A stretch of 26,320 nucleotides of DNA from JBAVQS01 sp049694275 (lineage in GTDB: Bacteria > Chloroflexota > Anaerolineae > UBA4142 > SHND01). Position 1 is the first letter of the stretch; each line of letters starts with the position of its first letter. The notes under the pieces are model-generated. The model was given only the letters and a program-made list of their open reading frames with translations, ran no database searches and was not told the DNA's origin. Where the stretch lies: NCBI GenBank assembly GCA_049694275.1, contig JBAVQS010000347.1, positions 1-26,320 on the forward strand, written 5' to 3'. Below are positions 15,649 to 23,400 of the stretch, in pieces. The translations under genes and the position numbers were made by a program.

Positions 15649-16062
15649 TTACTCGCCTTGATGCGGGGGATATGGCTTGTCCATGAGGGCATAGACCACC
15701 CGCAGCCAGTGTTCGATCGATTCGTTCTGCACCAGGTTGTACTGTTCATACCACGCCGCGCGCTGCGATTTGGGCACGAACGACTCGACCAGGTTGTCAA
15801 ACACACGGTTCTGCGGCGATTCGACCAGGTGCGCGAGCTCATGCGCCAGCGAATGTTCCAGTTCATCCTGCAGCTGCTCTTCCACATTCAGCCCGATCCG
15901 CGCGACCCGCTCGGAATAGGACATGACATTGTATTGCTGATCCAATGGCAAGCGCCGGTACAGGCGCAATTTCACCACCCATGGCTGCAAGTGCAGCCGG
16001 TCAAACCATTCGACCAATTTTCTTTTTGCAAAATTCCGGTTCTTCATAGTAGACCCTGCCAT
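15649..16062 (-). CDS. Small HExxH putative zinc metallopeptidase-like protein
   Basis: 137 residues from the ATG at 16062; an ATG five codons later (16047) is also possible. A single clear motif, HELAH at residues 74-78 in LEHSLAHELAHLVESPQNRVFD, is the zinc-binding HExxH of metallopeptidases. A third ligand is not obvious, though glutamates follow within the next 25 residues. There is no signal peptide or membrane segment, so it is probably cytoplasmic. The protein is short for a peptidase and may be a minimal domain. It is alone between terminators, downstream of the iron genes on the same strand but separated from them by a hairpin. Family not recognised. Confidence 0.75.
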   Translation of the reverse strand: MAGSTMKNRNFAKRKLVEWFDRLHLQPWVVKLRLYRRLPLDQQYNVMSYSERVARIGLNVEEQLQDELEHSLAHELAHLVESPQNRVFDNLVESFVPKSQRAAWYEQYNLVQNESIEHWLRVVYALMDKPYPPHQGE

Positions 16063-16147
16063 CTCCAGGCAGCAAGATGCTTGCCGACAACCAATAATAC
16101 ATCACTTTGCAGGATATATAAAACAAAGGGTGATTGTACAGCGCGAG

Positions 16148-16191
16148 TCAAAAGATAAAATAAGGCCCTTCTGGAATATCCAGCTGGCCTT
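16148..16191 (-). terminator. Intrinsic terminator of the feo operon
   Basis: AAGGCC (16162-16167) pairs with GGCCTT (16186-16191), with an inner CTGG/CCAG stem. On the minus strand a T-rich run (TTATTTTATCTTTT) follows, just past the feoA stop. A T-tract on the other side makes it symmetrical. Confidence 0.75.
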
Positions 16192-16199
16192 TTTCCTTT

Positions 16200-16574
16200 T
16201 TATCTGGGGACAAGCCGGACGTAAATATCGGCGGCAATCTCGTCGTCAACCGCGAATTGGCTATATCCGGCGTCAAACACGAATGAGGGGAAACGCTGTC
16301 TGAGTGTAATCGGGGCGCCGGGCAGGACCCCCATCGCCATCAGTTTGTTGACATGTGCGGAGTGATTGAGCTGTATATAGGCGATGCTCCCCGTTTGGCC
16401 AGGTTCAAGATCGCGCAGAGGGGCGATCAAGCGATTGACGGCCAGATTATGCTGCACCAGGTCATTGCCCCCCGCAGGCATCTCCCCATTGAGCGGCAAT
16501 CCGGCCTGGCCTTCCTCTTCGGTGGCAATCCACAACGCTTCCAACAGTTCCTGTTCATTCTCGCCAATATTCAT
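16200..16574 (-). CDS. feoA: FeoA-type protein with N-terminal extension
   Basis: 124 residues. The last 75 form an SH3-like FeoA domain: PLRDLEPGQTGSIAYIQLNHSAHVNKLMAMGVLPGAPITLRQRFPSFVF...DDEIAADIYVRLV. The LMAMGVLPGAPI segment is the family hallmark. FeoA is a small cytosolic partner of the FeoB ferrous iron transporter. The first 45 residues (NEQELLEALWIATEEEG...) are an acidic extension resembling the opening helix of DtxR-type regulators but lacking a DNA-binding helix. It is the last gene of the Feo unit, before a clear terminator. A tandem palindromic repeat separates it from the zinc-ribbon gene. Confidence 0.88.
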   Translation of the reverse strand: MNIGENEQELLEALWIATEEEGQAGLPLNGEMPAGGNDLVQHNLAVNRLIAPLRDLEPGQTGSIAYIQLNHSAHVNKLMAMGVLPGAPITLRQRFPSFVFDAGYSQFAVDDEIAADIYVRLVPR

Positions 16575-16591
16575 TTCAACGCTTCTCCTTT

Positions 16592-16651
16592 AGCAGGGCG
16601 AGCCACCGGCATCGCCCCTACAGCAGAGCGAGCACCAGGCATCGCCCTTAC
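16592..16651. repeat. Two tandem 30-bp palindromic repeats between zinc-ribbon gene and feoA
   Basis: Units 16592-16621 and 16622-16651 match at 25 of 30 positions (both contain GCGAGC and GGCATCGCCC). The first can form a GGGCGA/TCGCCC hairpin. They fill the gap upstream of feoA and overlap the stop codon of the zinc-ribbon gene. Confidence 0.85.
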
Positions 16652-16833
16652 GCCTCGCGCCTTTTCTCGGCGAGGCGGCGAAACCATTTGAAGAGCGCCG
16701 GCTCGGGCGGCATCTCGTAGCCGCAGTGCGGACAGCGAATCAGGTGACAGCCCCGCGCAACCGGGCATGCGGCACATGCCACCGGGGCTGCGGCCGGATC
16801 AAATTCGCATCCACAAAAACCACAACGTATCAT
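16648..16833 (-). CDS. Cysteine-rich zinc-ribbon protein of the feo operon
   Basis: 61 residues with eight cysteines: CGFCGC near the start, CAAC at 20-23, C29 and CPHC at 34-37. The pattern MIRCGFCGCEF...CHLIRCPHCGYE suggests a double zinc ribbon or rubredoxin-like metal site, and a basic helical tail ends it. It starts two bases after the feoB stop with GAGG within the feoB end, so it is translated together with feoB. Small cysteine-rich proteins often accompany FeoB; a metal-handling or regulatory role is inferred from context. It is not a classical FeoC winged helix. Confidence 0.8.
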   Translation of the reverse strand: MIRCGFCGCEFDPAAAPVACAACPVARGCHLIRCPHCGYEMPPEPALFKWFRRLAEKRREA

Positions 16834-16835
16834 AT

Positions 16836-18926
16836 CTACATCCTCAGCGCGGTCAGAATCCAGTTCAGCGCGCCGCCGACCGCAAACGCAAAGGGAAAGA
16901 TAAAGGCCGCGATGGCCATCGCCGTCTTCCAGCCACGCTCTTTCGCCGTGACTGAGAACTGGGCAATACAGGGCACAAAGATCGTCATCGTGACTGTCGC
17001 CACGAGGAGTTGTGCGGCGCTCAGGCTGGCCTGCATGTCATACAAGCCAGCCGCGCCATAATCCCGACGGAAAAACCCAAAGAGGAACGCGACCGCCGTG
17101 CCATCTGGCAATCCCAGCCAGCGCACCAGCGGGACGAGCGCGTTGACCGCCACATCAAACAGGCCGGTAAGATGCCCCAACCAGATGACGACACTCGCCA
17201 AAATAAACATCGGAAAGACCTCGCGCAGGTACCACTCGATGCGCGTATAGGTCTTGACGAAAATATTGCCGAGGGTCGGCATGCGCAGCGGCGGCAGTTC
17301 CATGTAAAAGGTGGGCCGTTCGCCCGGCATCAGCTGCGCAGCAAGAAACCCGACGAGCAGCAGGATGCCCACGACGATAGCCGCCCAGATGGCGAGCAGG
17401 CCGGGCCGCCCGCCGAGGAGCGCCAGCATGACCCCCAACTGCGCCGAGCAGGGAATCGCCAGCGACAGGAGGATTGTGCTCAGGATACGCTCGCGTTTGG
17501 TCTCGAGCGTGCGCGTGACAATCGTCGCCATCGTATCGCAGCCCAGGCCGAGCACAAGCGGGATCACTGCGCGGCCGTTGAGACCCAACGGTTTCATGAC
17601 ACGATCGACGAGCATCGCCAGCCGCGGGAGATAGCCGCTGTCCTCGATGATAGAAAAGGCGATGAAGAAGGTTCCGACGATGGGCAAAATGATCGCCATC
17701 GCATAGCGCACGCCCAGCGTGATCATTCCATAGTCGCCGCCGAACAGGGAGCGCAGTGCTGGCCAAGGAATGACTGCATTCAGCGCCTGATTCACGACCG
17801 GATTGATCCACCCACCGAACACCGTCCCTTCAAGCCAGGCCACGAGCGTCTGCGCGCCCAACACGCCGACAAATTCATAAAGGAGCCACAGCGCGGCGAT
17901 CAGGATCGGAATGCCGGTCAAGGGATGGATCATGGCCGCGCTCAATCGCTGGGCAAACCCCGACCGCCGGCGCTCTGGAAAAGTCACCGTCGAATCGAGC
18001 AAGTTCTGGGCTACGGCCTGCTGCTGGCGCGCGATCACATAGGCGAGCGGCTGACCGAACCGGGACCGAGTCTCCGCGACGATCCGTTCAATTCCTTGCG
18101 CCCGCGCCTCCTCCTGTTTGCGGGCCAGGTCCATCACCTCGGTGTCATTCTGCAGGAGTAGGAGCGCAATCGCCCGCGTGCTCAACTGATAGTGAGTTTC
18201 CAGCTGCGCCTGAAGCGCCGTGATCGCCTGTTCAATTGGGGCGGTATAAGAAATATTCGTCGCCGCTCGCGCCGATTTTTCGCTGGCGTTAGACGCGGGA
18301 ATCTCCGAATGGCAACTGGATGGGAGCGCCACATCGGTCACCCCTCGGGCAGCTCTTAGCTCTCCCGCAATTCGATCGCGCAGCGCCACGGTCCCCCGCC
18401 CCACCGCCAACGCCGTCGGGACAACCGGGATGCCGAGTTTCCGTTCGAGCGCGGCCGTATCGACCTGCACCCCCAGCCATTCGGCCTCGTCCATCAAGTT
18501 CACGTCGAGGATGACGGGCAGCCCGGCCTCGCGTAATTGCAGGGTCATGGGCAGCATCCGAGGCAAATTCTTGGCGTCGACGACATGAATGACCACTGCG
18601 GGGCGCTCGTGGAGCAGGATGCGCCGGGCAACGCGCTCTTCTTCGGTGATCGGCAGCAGCCGGTACATTCCTGGCGTATCCACCACGCCGACTTCTGTAC
18701 CGTTCGCTTTCCCCTTGCCGCGTGACACCTCGACCGTCGTCCCTGGATAATTCGAGACGGTGACATACGCTCCGGTCAATTTGTTAAAGAGCACGCTCTT
18801 GCCGACATTGGGGGTGCCGACGATGGCAACCAGCGGCAGGCTCTTTGTATCCTGCTGCCTATTCGAATGACAACTTGCCGCCTGTTCACTGGCGGCAACT
18901 TTCCGGTTCCACAATGAGATTTCCAT
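16836..18926 (-). CDS. feoB: Ferrous iron transporter FeoB
   Basis: 696-residue inner-membrane Fe(II) transporter with an N-terminal G domain. G motifs are visible: GTPNVGKS (37-44), YPGTT (60-64), DTPG (83-86) and NLMD (143-146). The membrane part carries the gate segments, for example VIPLVLGLGCDTMAT and AIPCSAQLGVMLALLGG. Two oddities stand out. The first 30 residues (containing AASCHS) and residues about 203-226 (SSCHSEIPASNASEKS...) are encoded by sequences resembling dispersed repeats and share the AGTTG(T/C)CATTCG core. The ATG at 18926 has GAGGACAGGTG upstream. An inverted-repeat box 26 bases above the start suggests control by the adjacent Fur. Confidence 0.96.
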   Translation of the reverse strand: MEISLWNRKVAASEQAASCHSNRQQDTKSLPLVAIVGTPNVGKSVLFNKLTGAYVTVSNYPGTTVEVSRGKGKANGTEVGVVDTPGMYRLLPITEEERVARRILLHERPAVVIHVVDAKNLPRMLPMTLQLREAGLPVILDVNLMDEAEWLGVQVDTAALERKLGIPVVPTALAVGRGTVALRDRIAGELRAARGVTDVALPSSCHSEIPASNASEKSARAATNISYTAPIEQAITALQAQLETHYQLSTRAIALLLLQNDTEVMDLARKQEEARAQGIERIVAETRSRFGQPLAYVIARQQQAVAQNLLDSTVTFPERRRSGFAQRLSAAMIHPLTGIPILIAALWLLYEFVGVLGAQTLVAWLEGTVFGGWINPVVNQALNAVIPWPALRSLFGGDYGMITLGVRYAMAIILPIVGTFFIAFSIIEDSGYLPRLAMLVDRVMKPLGLNGRAVIPLVLGLGCDTMATIVTRTLETKRERILSTILLSLAIPCSAQLGVMLALLGGRPGLLAIWAAIVVGILLLVGFLAAQLMPGERPTFYMELPPLRMPTLGNIFVKTYTRIEWYLREVFPMFILASVVIWLGHLTGLFDVAVNALVPLVRWLGLPDGTAVAFLFGFFRRDYGAAGLYDMQASLSAAQLLVATVTMTIFVPCIAQFSVTAKERGWKTAMAIAAFIFPFAFAVGGALNWILTALRM
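18875..18898. repeat. Palindrome within the feoB 5' coding end
   Basis: TTGCCGCC (18875-18882) and GGCGGCAA (18891-18898) flank an eight-base loop. Together with the adjacent CGAATGACAACT it encodes residues 10-22 of FeoB and looks like part of a dispersed element. Confidence 0.7.
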
Positions 18927-18951
18927 GCACCTGTCCTCGCGCCTGCTCTAT

Positions 18952-18971
18952 TTGCAAAATATTCGCAATAA
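18952..18971. promoter_or_regulatory. Candidate Fur operator upstream of feoB
   Basis: TTGCAA-N4-TTCGCAATAA is an imperfect inverted repeat. The same sequence, differing only in the four-base centre, occurs upstream of fur at 19470-19489. It begins 26 bases from the feoB ATG, so it overlaps the likely core promoter. Confidence 0.7.
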
Positions 18972-18979
18972 GAGGGGAC

Positions 18980-19015
18980 AAAAAAAGAGGGCCGGCGTCT
19001 ATCTGGCGCCGCCCT
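18980..19015 (-). terminator. Intrinsic terminator at the end of fur
   Basis: On the minus strand a GC-rich stem (AGGGC-GGCG with CGCC-GGCCCT, one bulged base, nine-base loop) is followed by seven T residues. It overlaps the last codons of fur and precedes the feoB promoter. Confidence 0.8.
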
Positions 19016-19442
19016 TGCACTCGCCACAATATCCCTCGACGCACAGTGTGATGCGCATCAACTCGACGCCGAGATCGCGCTCGACCTGGCGTTCGAGCTG
19101 GGCCACGAGTGGCGATTCAAATTCAAGGACCGCACCACATCGTGTACACGTGAAATGATAGTGCTCGGCCTCGGGCCGGGATTCGAAATGCCCGTGACGG
19201 TCATCCTGCGAGAGATAGGTGGGGGTAATCAGCCTCGACTCTTTTAACAGAGCCAAGGTGCGATAGACTGTGGCAAGGTTGATGCGCGGGTTGCGCTTGC
19301 GCGCGAGGTGGTACAATTCTTCGGCATCCAGATGGCGATTGCTCTCCTGGATGATCTGGAGAATCACGACCCGCTGCCCGGTCATGCGCCGGCCCTGGGT
19401 ATGTAACACGCCCCTCGCCTCTCGCAGTTTGCTACTCTCCAT
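18999..19442 (-). CDS. Fur family metal-dependent transcriptional regulator
   Basis: 147 residues from the ATG at 19442, chosen because AAGGGA is about ten bases upstream; a TTG eleven codons earlier lies inside the operator and is unlikely. A winged helix (TGQRVVILQIIQE...HLDAEELYHLARKRNPRINLATVYRTLALL) is followed by the metal-sensing half. That half has HGHFE, EHYHFTC and two CxxC pairs (C99-C102 and C139-C142), which form the structural zinc site. Its position directly upstream of feoB and the shared box before both genes point to an iron-sensing Fur rather than Zur or PerR, although residues alone do not decide this. Probably autoregulated. Confidence 0.93.
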   Translation of the reverse strand: MESSKLREARGVLHTQGRRMTGQRVVILQIIQESNRHLDAEELYHLARKRNPRINLATVYRTLALLKESRLITPTYLSQDDRHGHFESRPEAEHYHFTCTRCGAVLEFESPLVAQLERQVERDLGVELMRITLCVEGYCGECKGGAR

Positions 19443-19469
19443 GCGCGCTGTCCCTTCAGATCTGTGTTC

Positions 19470-19489
19470 TTGCAACTCGTTCGCAATAA
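19470..19489. promoter_or_regulatory. Candidate Fur operator upstream of fur
   Basis: TTGCAA-CTCG-TTCGCAATAA matches the box upstream of feoB in 16 of 20 positions and begins 28 bases from the fur ATG, the same relative place. An AT-rich AATATTATT run next to it could be the -10 region. Confidence 0.7.
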
Positions 19490-19595
19490 TATTTTCCCGT
19501 CATCCGGTCCTAGTAAGGTCCAGGCCAGGTCCGAATTGGGTCGTAATTAATCTATTGCCGATTGCACGTTGCCGCAAGGGTCGTTTGTCCCCTCG

Positions 19596-19633
19596 GCGGG
19601 GAAACAATCTCCCGCGTTGTGGGGTTTCCCCGC
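19596..19633 (-). terminator. Hairpin downstream of the D-aminopeptidase gene
   Basis: GCGGGGAAAC (19596-19605) and its exact reverse complement (19624-19633) enclose 18 bases, just past the stop of the minus-strand gene. There is no T-tract, so termination is possible but not certain. Confidence 0.5.
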
Positions 19634-19637
19634 AAGG

Positions 19638-20459
19638 CTAGGTTTTGACGTCGCCGAGAATCATAAAGGCGTAAAAAGCCTTGAATACGTGCCCGTAATC
19701 CTCGTGCGTGTATTCGACGAGGCGCGGCCCGATTCGTTTCGCGTCCGGCAGAAACTCTGCGCGGTCGGCCTGGCTGCTCCGCGCATACTGGACCCGCAGG
19801 GTGATCGGCGCAGCGAGGACGTACGGGAGGTGTGCGCGTGCGAGCGTTCGCGCGGCCGCCGAGCGGATCATCTCTTGCACCCGCGACGGGGCATAGTTAA
19901 TGGCGGCAGATCGCGAGATCGCCTGTTTGACGACAACGGTTTCAAGGTGCTCGCCAAAGAATTCGCGGGCCTGGGCGCAGGCAGTCTGGTCGCCGGTCAA
20001 CAGCGCAACGGGCACGCCAAAATACCCGGCCAACGCGCCGTTCAGCCCCGATTCACCTACCTCGATCCCATTCAGCCACACCCCCTGCACGGAATCCGGC
20101 CCCCAGTAGGTGTGATCGATCGTGGCCGGCGTCGAGCCGGCGCGCGCGTGATAGCCAATGAAAAAGACAGCGTCGAATCGACGGTCGATTCCCGCCATCA
20201 TCGACCACATTTTACCCCCGCCGCTCAACAGCGTCGCCGCAGGGTGCAGGTCTTCGAGCATGAGATTTTTCATGCTCGAATGTGAATCATTGACGAGGAT
20301 CTCCTGGGCACCCGCCGCGAGCGCGCCCTCGACCGCGGCGTTTACCTCGCCCATCATCAATTTACGCATCCGCGCCCACTCGGGCGTCAGCGGCTCGGTT
20401 TCGGCGCTGCTGACCACTCCGTTAATGCCTTCAATATCCGCGCTGATATAGACGTTCAT
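19638..20459 (-). CDS. DppA-type D-aminopeptidase (family M55)
   Basis: 273 residues, the length of B. subtilis DppA. Family M55 enzymes are cytoplasmic zinc peptidases that release N-terminal D-amino acids from short peptides and form ring-shaped decamers. Matching segments are YISADIEGINGVV (Asp8 and Glu10), EILVNDSHSSMKNLMLEDLHP, FFIGYHARAG, VGESGLNGALAGYFGVPVALLTGD and VVKQAISRSAA. All metal ligands expected for the family appear present. The ATG at 20459 has GAGG close upstream. It begins 30 bases after the stop of the large signalling gene on the same strand, so they may be co-transcribed. The role is probably peptide or cell-wall fragment recycling. Confidence 0.93.
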   Translation of the reverse strand: MNVYISADIEGINGVVSSAETEPLTPEWARMRKLMMGEVNAAVEGALAAGAQEILVNDSHSSMKNLMLEDLHPAATLLSGGGKMWSMMAGIDRRFDAVFFIGYHARAGSTPATIDHTYWGPDSVQGVWLNGIEVGESGLNGALAGYFGVPVALLTGDQTACAQAREFFGEHLETVVVKQAISRSAAINYAPSRVQEMIRSAAARTLARAHLPYVLAAPITLRVQYARSSQADRAEFLPDAKRIGPRLVEYTHEDYGHVFKAFYAFMILGDVKT

Positions 20460-20489
20460 CGCCTCTGCTCCGTAAAAGAATATTTGGAA

Positions 20490-23400
20490 TCAGCCCCGCC
20501 GTTGCCACAGTTCGAGGAGGGCCCGATTAAAGCGGTCATTCTCAAGGAAAGATTTACGCCATTCGGGATCACTAATCTGAGCCGCCTTGTACATCAATTC
20601 GCGATAGCCCGCCTCAATCGCTGCCGCCGCGTCGGCGTGTTCGCCGAGCGCGTCAAATACCTCGATACACGTCTGATAAACGCTCATGGCATAATCCATT
20701 CCCGCCGTGCCATGGTCCTGCAGAAACGTCCAGACGAGATCAGCCTGCCGGCGCGCTTCTGACAGATGCCCCTGGGCCCTTGCGCACCGCGCCAGCCCGG
20801 CGGCGACCTCGTGTGCGAGCGGGAGCGCGCCGGCATCCATAAACAGATCGTGCGCTTCTGCAAATCGCTGCTGGGCGGCCGCGTGGTCTCCCGAACTCTC
20901 TAACACCAGGCCCAGTTCGTACAGCACGCCGGCCTCGCCATAGACATCCCCGGCGACAATGATCTGGGACAGCGCTTCCTGGTAGAACTGCTTGGCCGAG
21001 CGCGCATCGTCGCACAGCCAACAACTCTCGCCCAGGTTCCACAGCGTATACGCGCGCTGACGGCGCGCTCCGAGCGCCTGCGTAATCTGCACGGCCTGTT
21101 CGAGGAGGGGACGCGCCGATTTATACATACCGAGGTTGAGATACGCAACCCCAAGGTTAGAAAGTCCGACTGCCTCTTGATAGCGATTGCCCAGCCGGCG
21201 TTCGATCGCAATCTGCTCGCCGAGGAGTTGAGGGGACTTGCCCAGATCACCCGACTCGGAATAGCAAAACTCGGCGCGATAGAGGACAAGGGCAAGCGTC
21301 GCAGGGTCGCCCACCTTGCGCGCCAGTGACAGCGCCTGTTCCACGGTCGCCACCCCGATCGCCACTTCTCCCAACCGCGTCTGCAACATGGCCTCGATCG
21401 ATAATGCCTTCGCCTCGACTAGCGCATCACCCACCCGGTGCGCGGCGGAGACGGCCAACTGCGCCGCCTCGAGTCCTTCGCGATAGTTCCCTTTCCGGCG
21501 CCGATCCTCAGCCTGCCGGTGATAGACCTCTGCCCGCCGCCGGTCGTCCTGCATGGCATTCGCAATCTGTAAGAGAAATACAATATCGGCACGCGCGGCA
21601 TCGAGCTCGCCGAGAATTCCCAACGCCTCTTCGCGGCCGAGGAGCGCCTGCCAGCGCCGGTCTACATCGGTTGCCGGCGTCAAGCTCAGTACGCGGCTGT
21701 AAAAGCGCCTGGCCTCTTGCATCGCCCCCTGTTTGGCTGCGCGCTGCCCGGCGCGCAGGTACCAATTGGCAGCCGCAGTGGCATCACCAGCTCGCTCCGC
21801 ATGTTCCCCAATCACGCCCGCAAATTCGTCCAGACGCCCGGCCCGCTCTGCCTGCGCCTCCCACCACCGCGCCGCTGCATGATGCCATGCAGTACGCTCA
21901 CGTTTGAGCACACTCTCATAGGTTGCTTCGCGCAACAGGGCATGCTGAAAGCTCCACTCGGTCTCTCCCACCAGCGAGGACTCGGGTTGGCGCCGCACCA
22001 GTCCGCGCAATTGCAGGGATTCGAGCGTCTGCGCGCTCTCCGGTATCCCCAACGCCTGCACCCCGCCGGTCCAGAAATCTCTGCCAAAGATGGCGCCGCG
22101 CTGGAGCGTCGCGCGTTCGAGCGTCGAGAGCGAATTGAGCCGCGTGAGCAAGAGATGTTGCAGCGTCGCGGGTAAAGGCGATTCATTCAAGCGCGCCGGG
22201 ACAAAGCGCCACGGCAAATGGCTCTTGTTGATAATGCCACGATCGACGAGCCAGTTCACCAACTCTTCAGCGTAATAAGGTACACCCTCGGTCCGCTCGA
22301 CGATCAGCTCGACGATATCATCCGGAAGATTTTCAACCGCATCCAATAATTCGCGAACCAGTTCCCGGGTTGAGCTATCGGGGAGAGGCGCGAGTTGAAT
22401 CATAGAGATAGAGATGGATGATAAGGACTGACCGGGGATAGCCGATGGGAGTTTATTATCAACGCCGGCCAGCCGGTAATCATCCGGCGCCCCGGTGGGC
22501 GACAGCGCGGCCGGCGGCGTCCAATCAGGTCGCGCCGTCCCGAGGATAAATAGACCATTTAACCCGGTTGGGAGCGTCGGTCCTGAACGGTCCCCTTGGC
22601 CGCGGGGCTCGACCTCATTTGCAAGCACAACCTGTTTTAGCCACTCCCACGACGCCGCATCTGCCCATTGCAAATCTTCAAGGAGAATCTCGACCATGTT
22701 CTCCTGGCGCATGGCAGTCAATAACTCACGGCTGACCACCCAGGCCCGGCCATTGACCTGCGTGGGATCGCCCCGCATCGCGCCAATGTGTGGACTATCC
22801 TCAAAAGGCAGTCCAAGCAAGAGCCCCAGCGCGTGCGCCGGTTCGACCTCGCTCGTTCGCCCCAATCGCTGAAATTCCTGCACCCAGCACGCCTCTGCTT
22901 CGGCCCGTGGCGCATCCTCGGCAATCTGAAAGCGATCAAACCACATTCTGCGAATCAGTGCGAACGGCTGGGCCAGATCCCCCGGAAAGGCGCGGGCGCG
23001 CAGCACGCGCACGGTCTCCTGGCGCAATTCGATCCAGTCGCCACAATCCTCCAAGAGGCGGGTCTTGCCGATGCCCGGCTCGCCGACCAGTTGCGCCCAG
23101 ACGGCCCGCCGATTCTCGAATGCGTCGAGATAAGCCTGCTCCAGGGTCAAGAGCTCCCGCTCACGTCCGATGGTGCGGGCCTGAGCGCCGGCCACACCGC
23201 GCCGGGCCATGCGAAACGCGCGGCGTTTTGCGCGCCGAACCAGGTAGGTCTGCACCGGTTCGCGTTTGCCCTTGACGCTGAGCGGCGGGCACGGGGTCAC
23301 ATCGAACACACCGCGCACGTGGGAATAGGTGTCATGCGAAATGAGCACGCCGCCGGGGGGAGCGGCCGTCTCTAATCGCGCCGCAAGGTTCATCGCATCG

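Noticed and set aside
16095..16135. AT-rich TATATA region upstream of the HExxH gene
   Set aside because: Promoter-like composition, but no -35/-10 pair with acceptable spacing was found on the minus strand.
16592..16651. CRISPR-like repeat
   Set aside because: Only two imperfect units with no spacer between them; this is a tandem palindromic element.
17010..18161. 383-codon plus-strand frame opposite feoB
   Set aside because: The translation is dominated by charged, low-complexity residues and the opposite strand encodes a certain FeoB.
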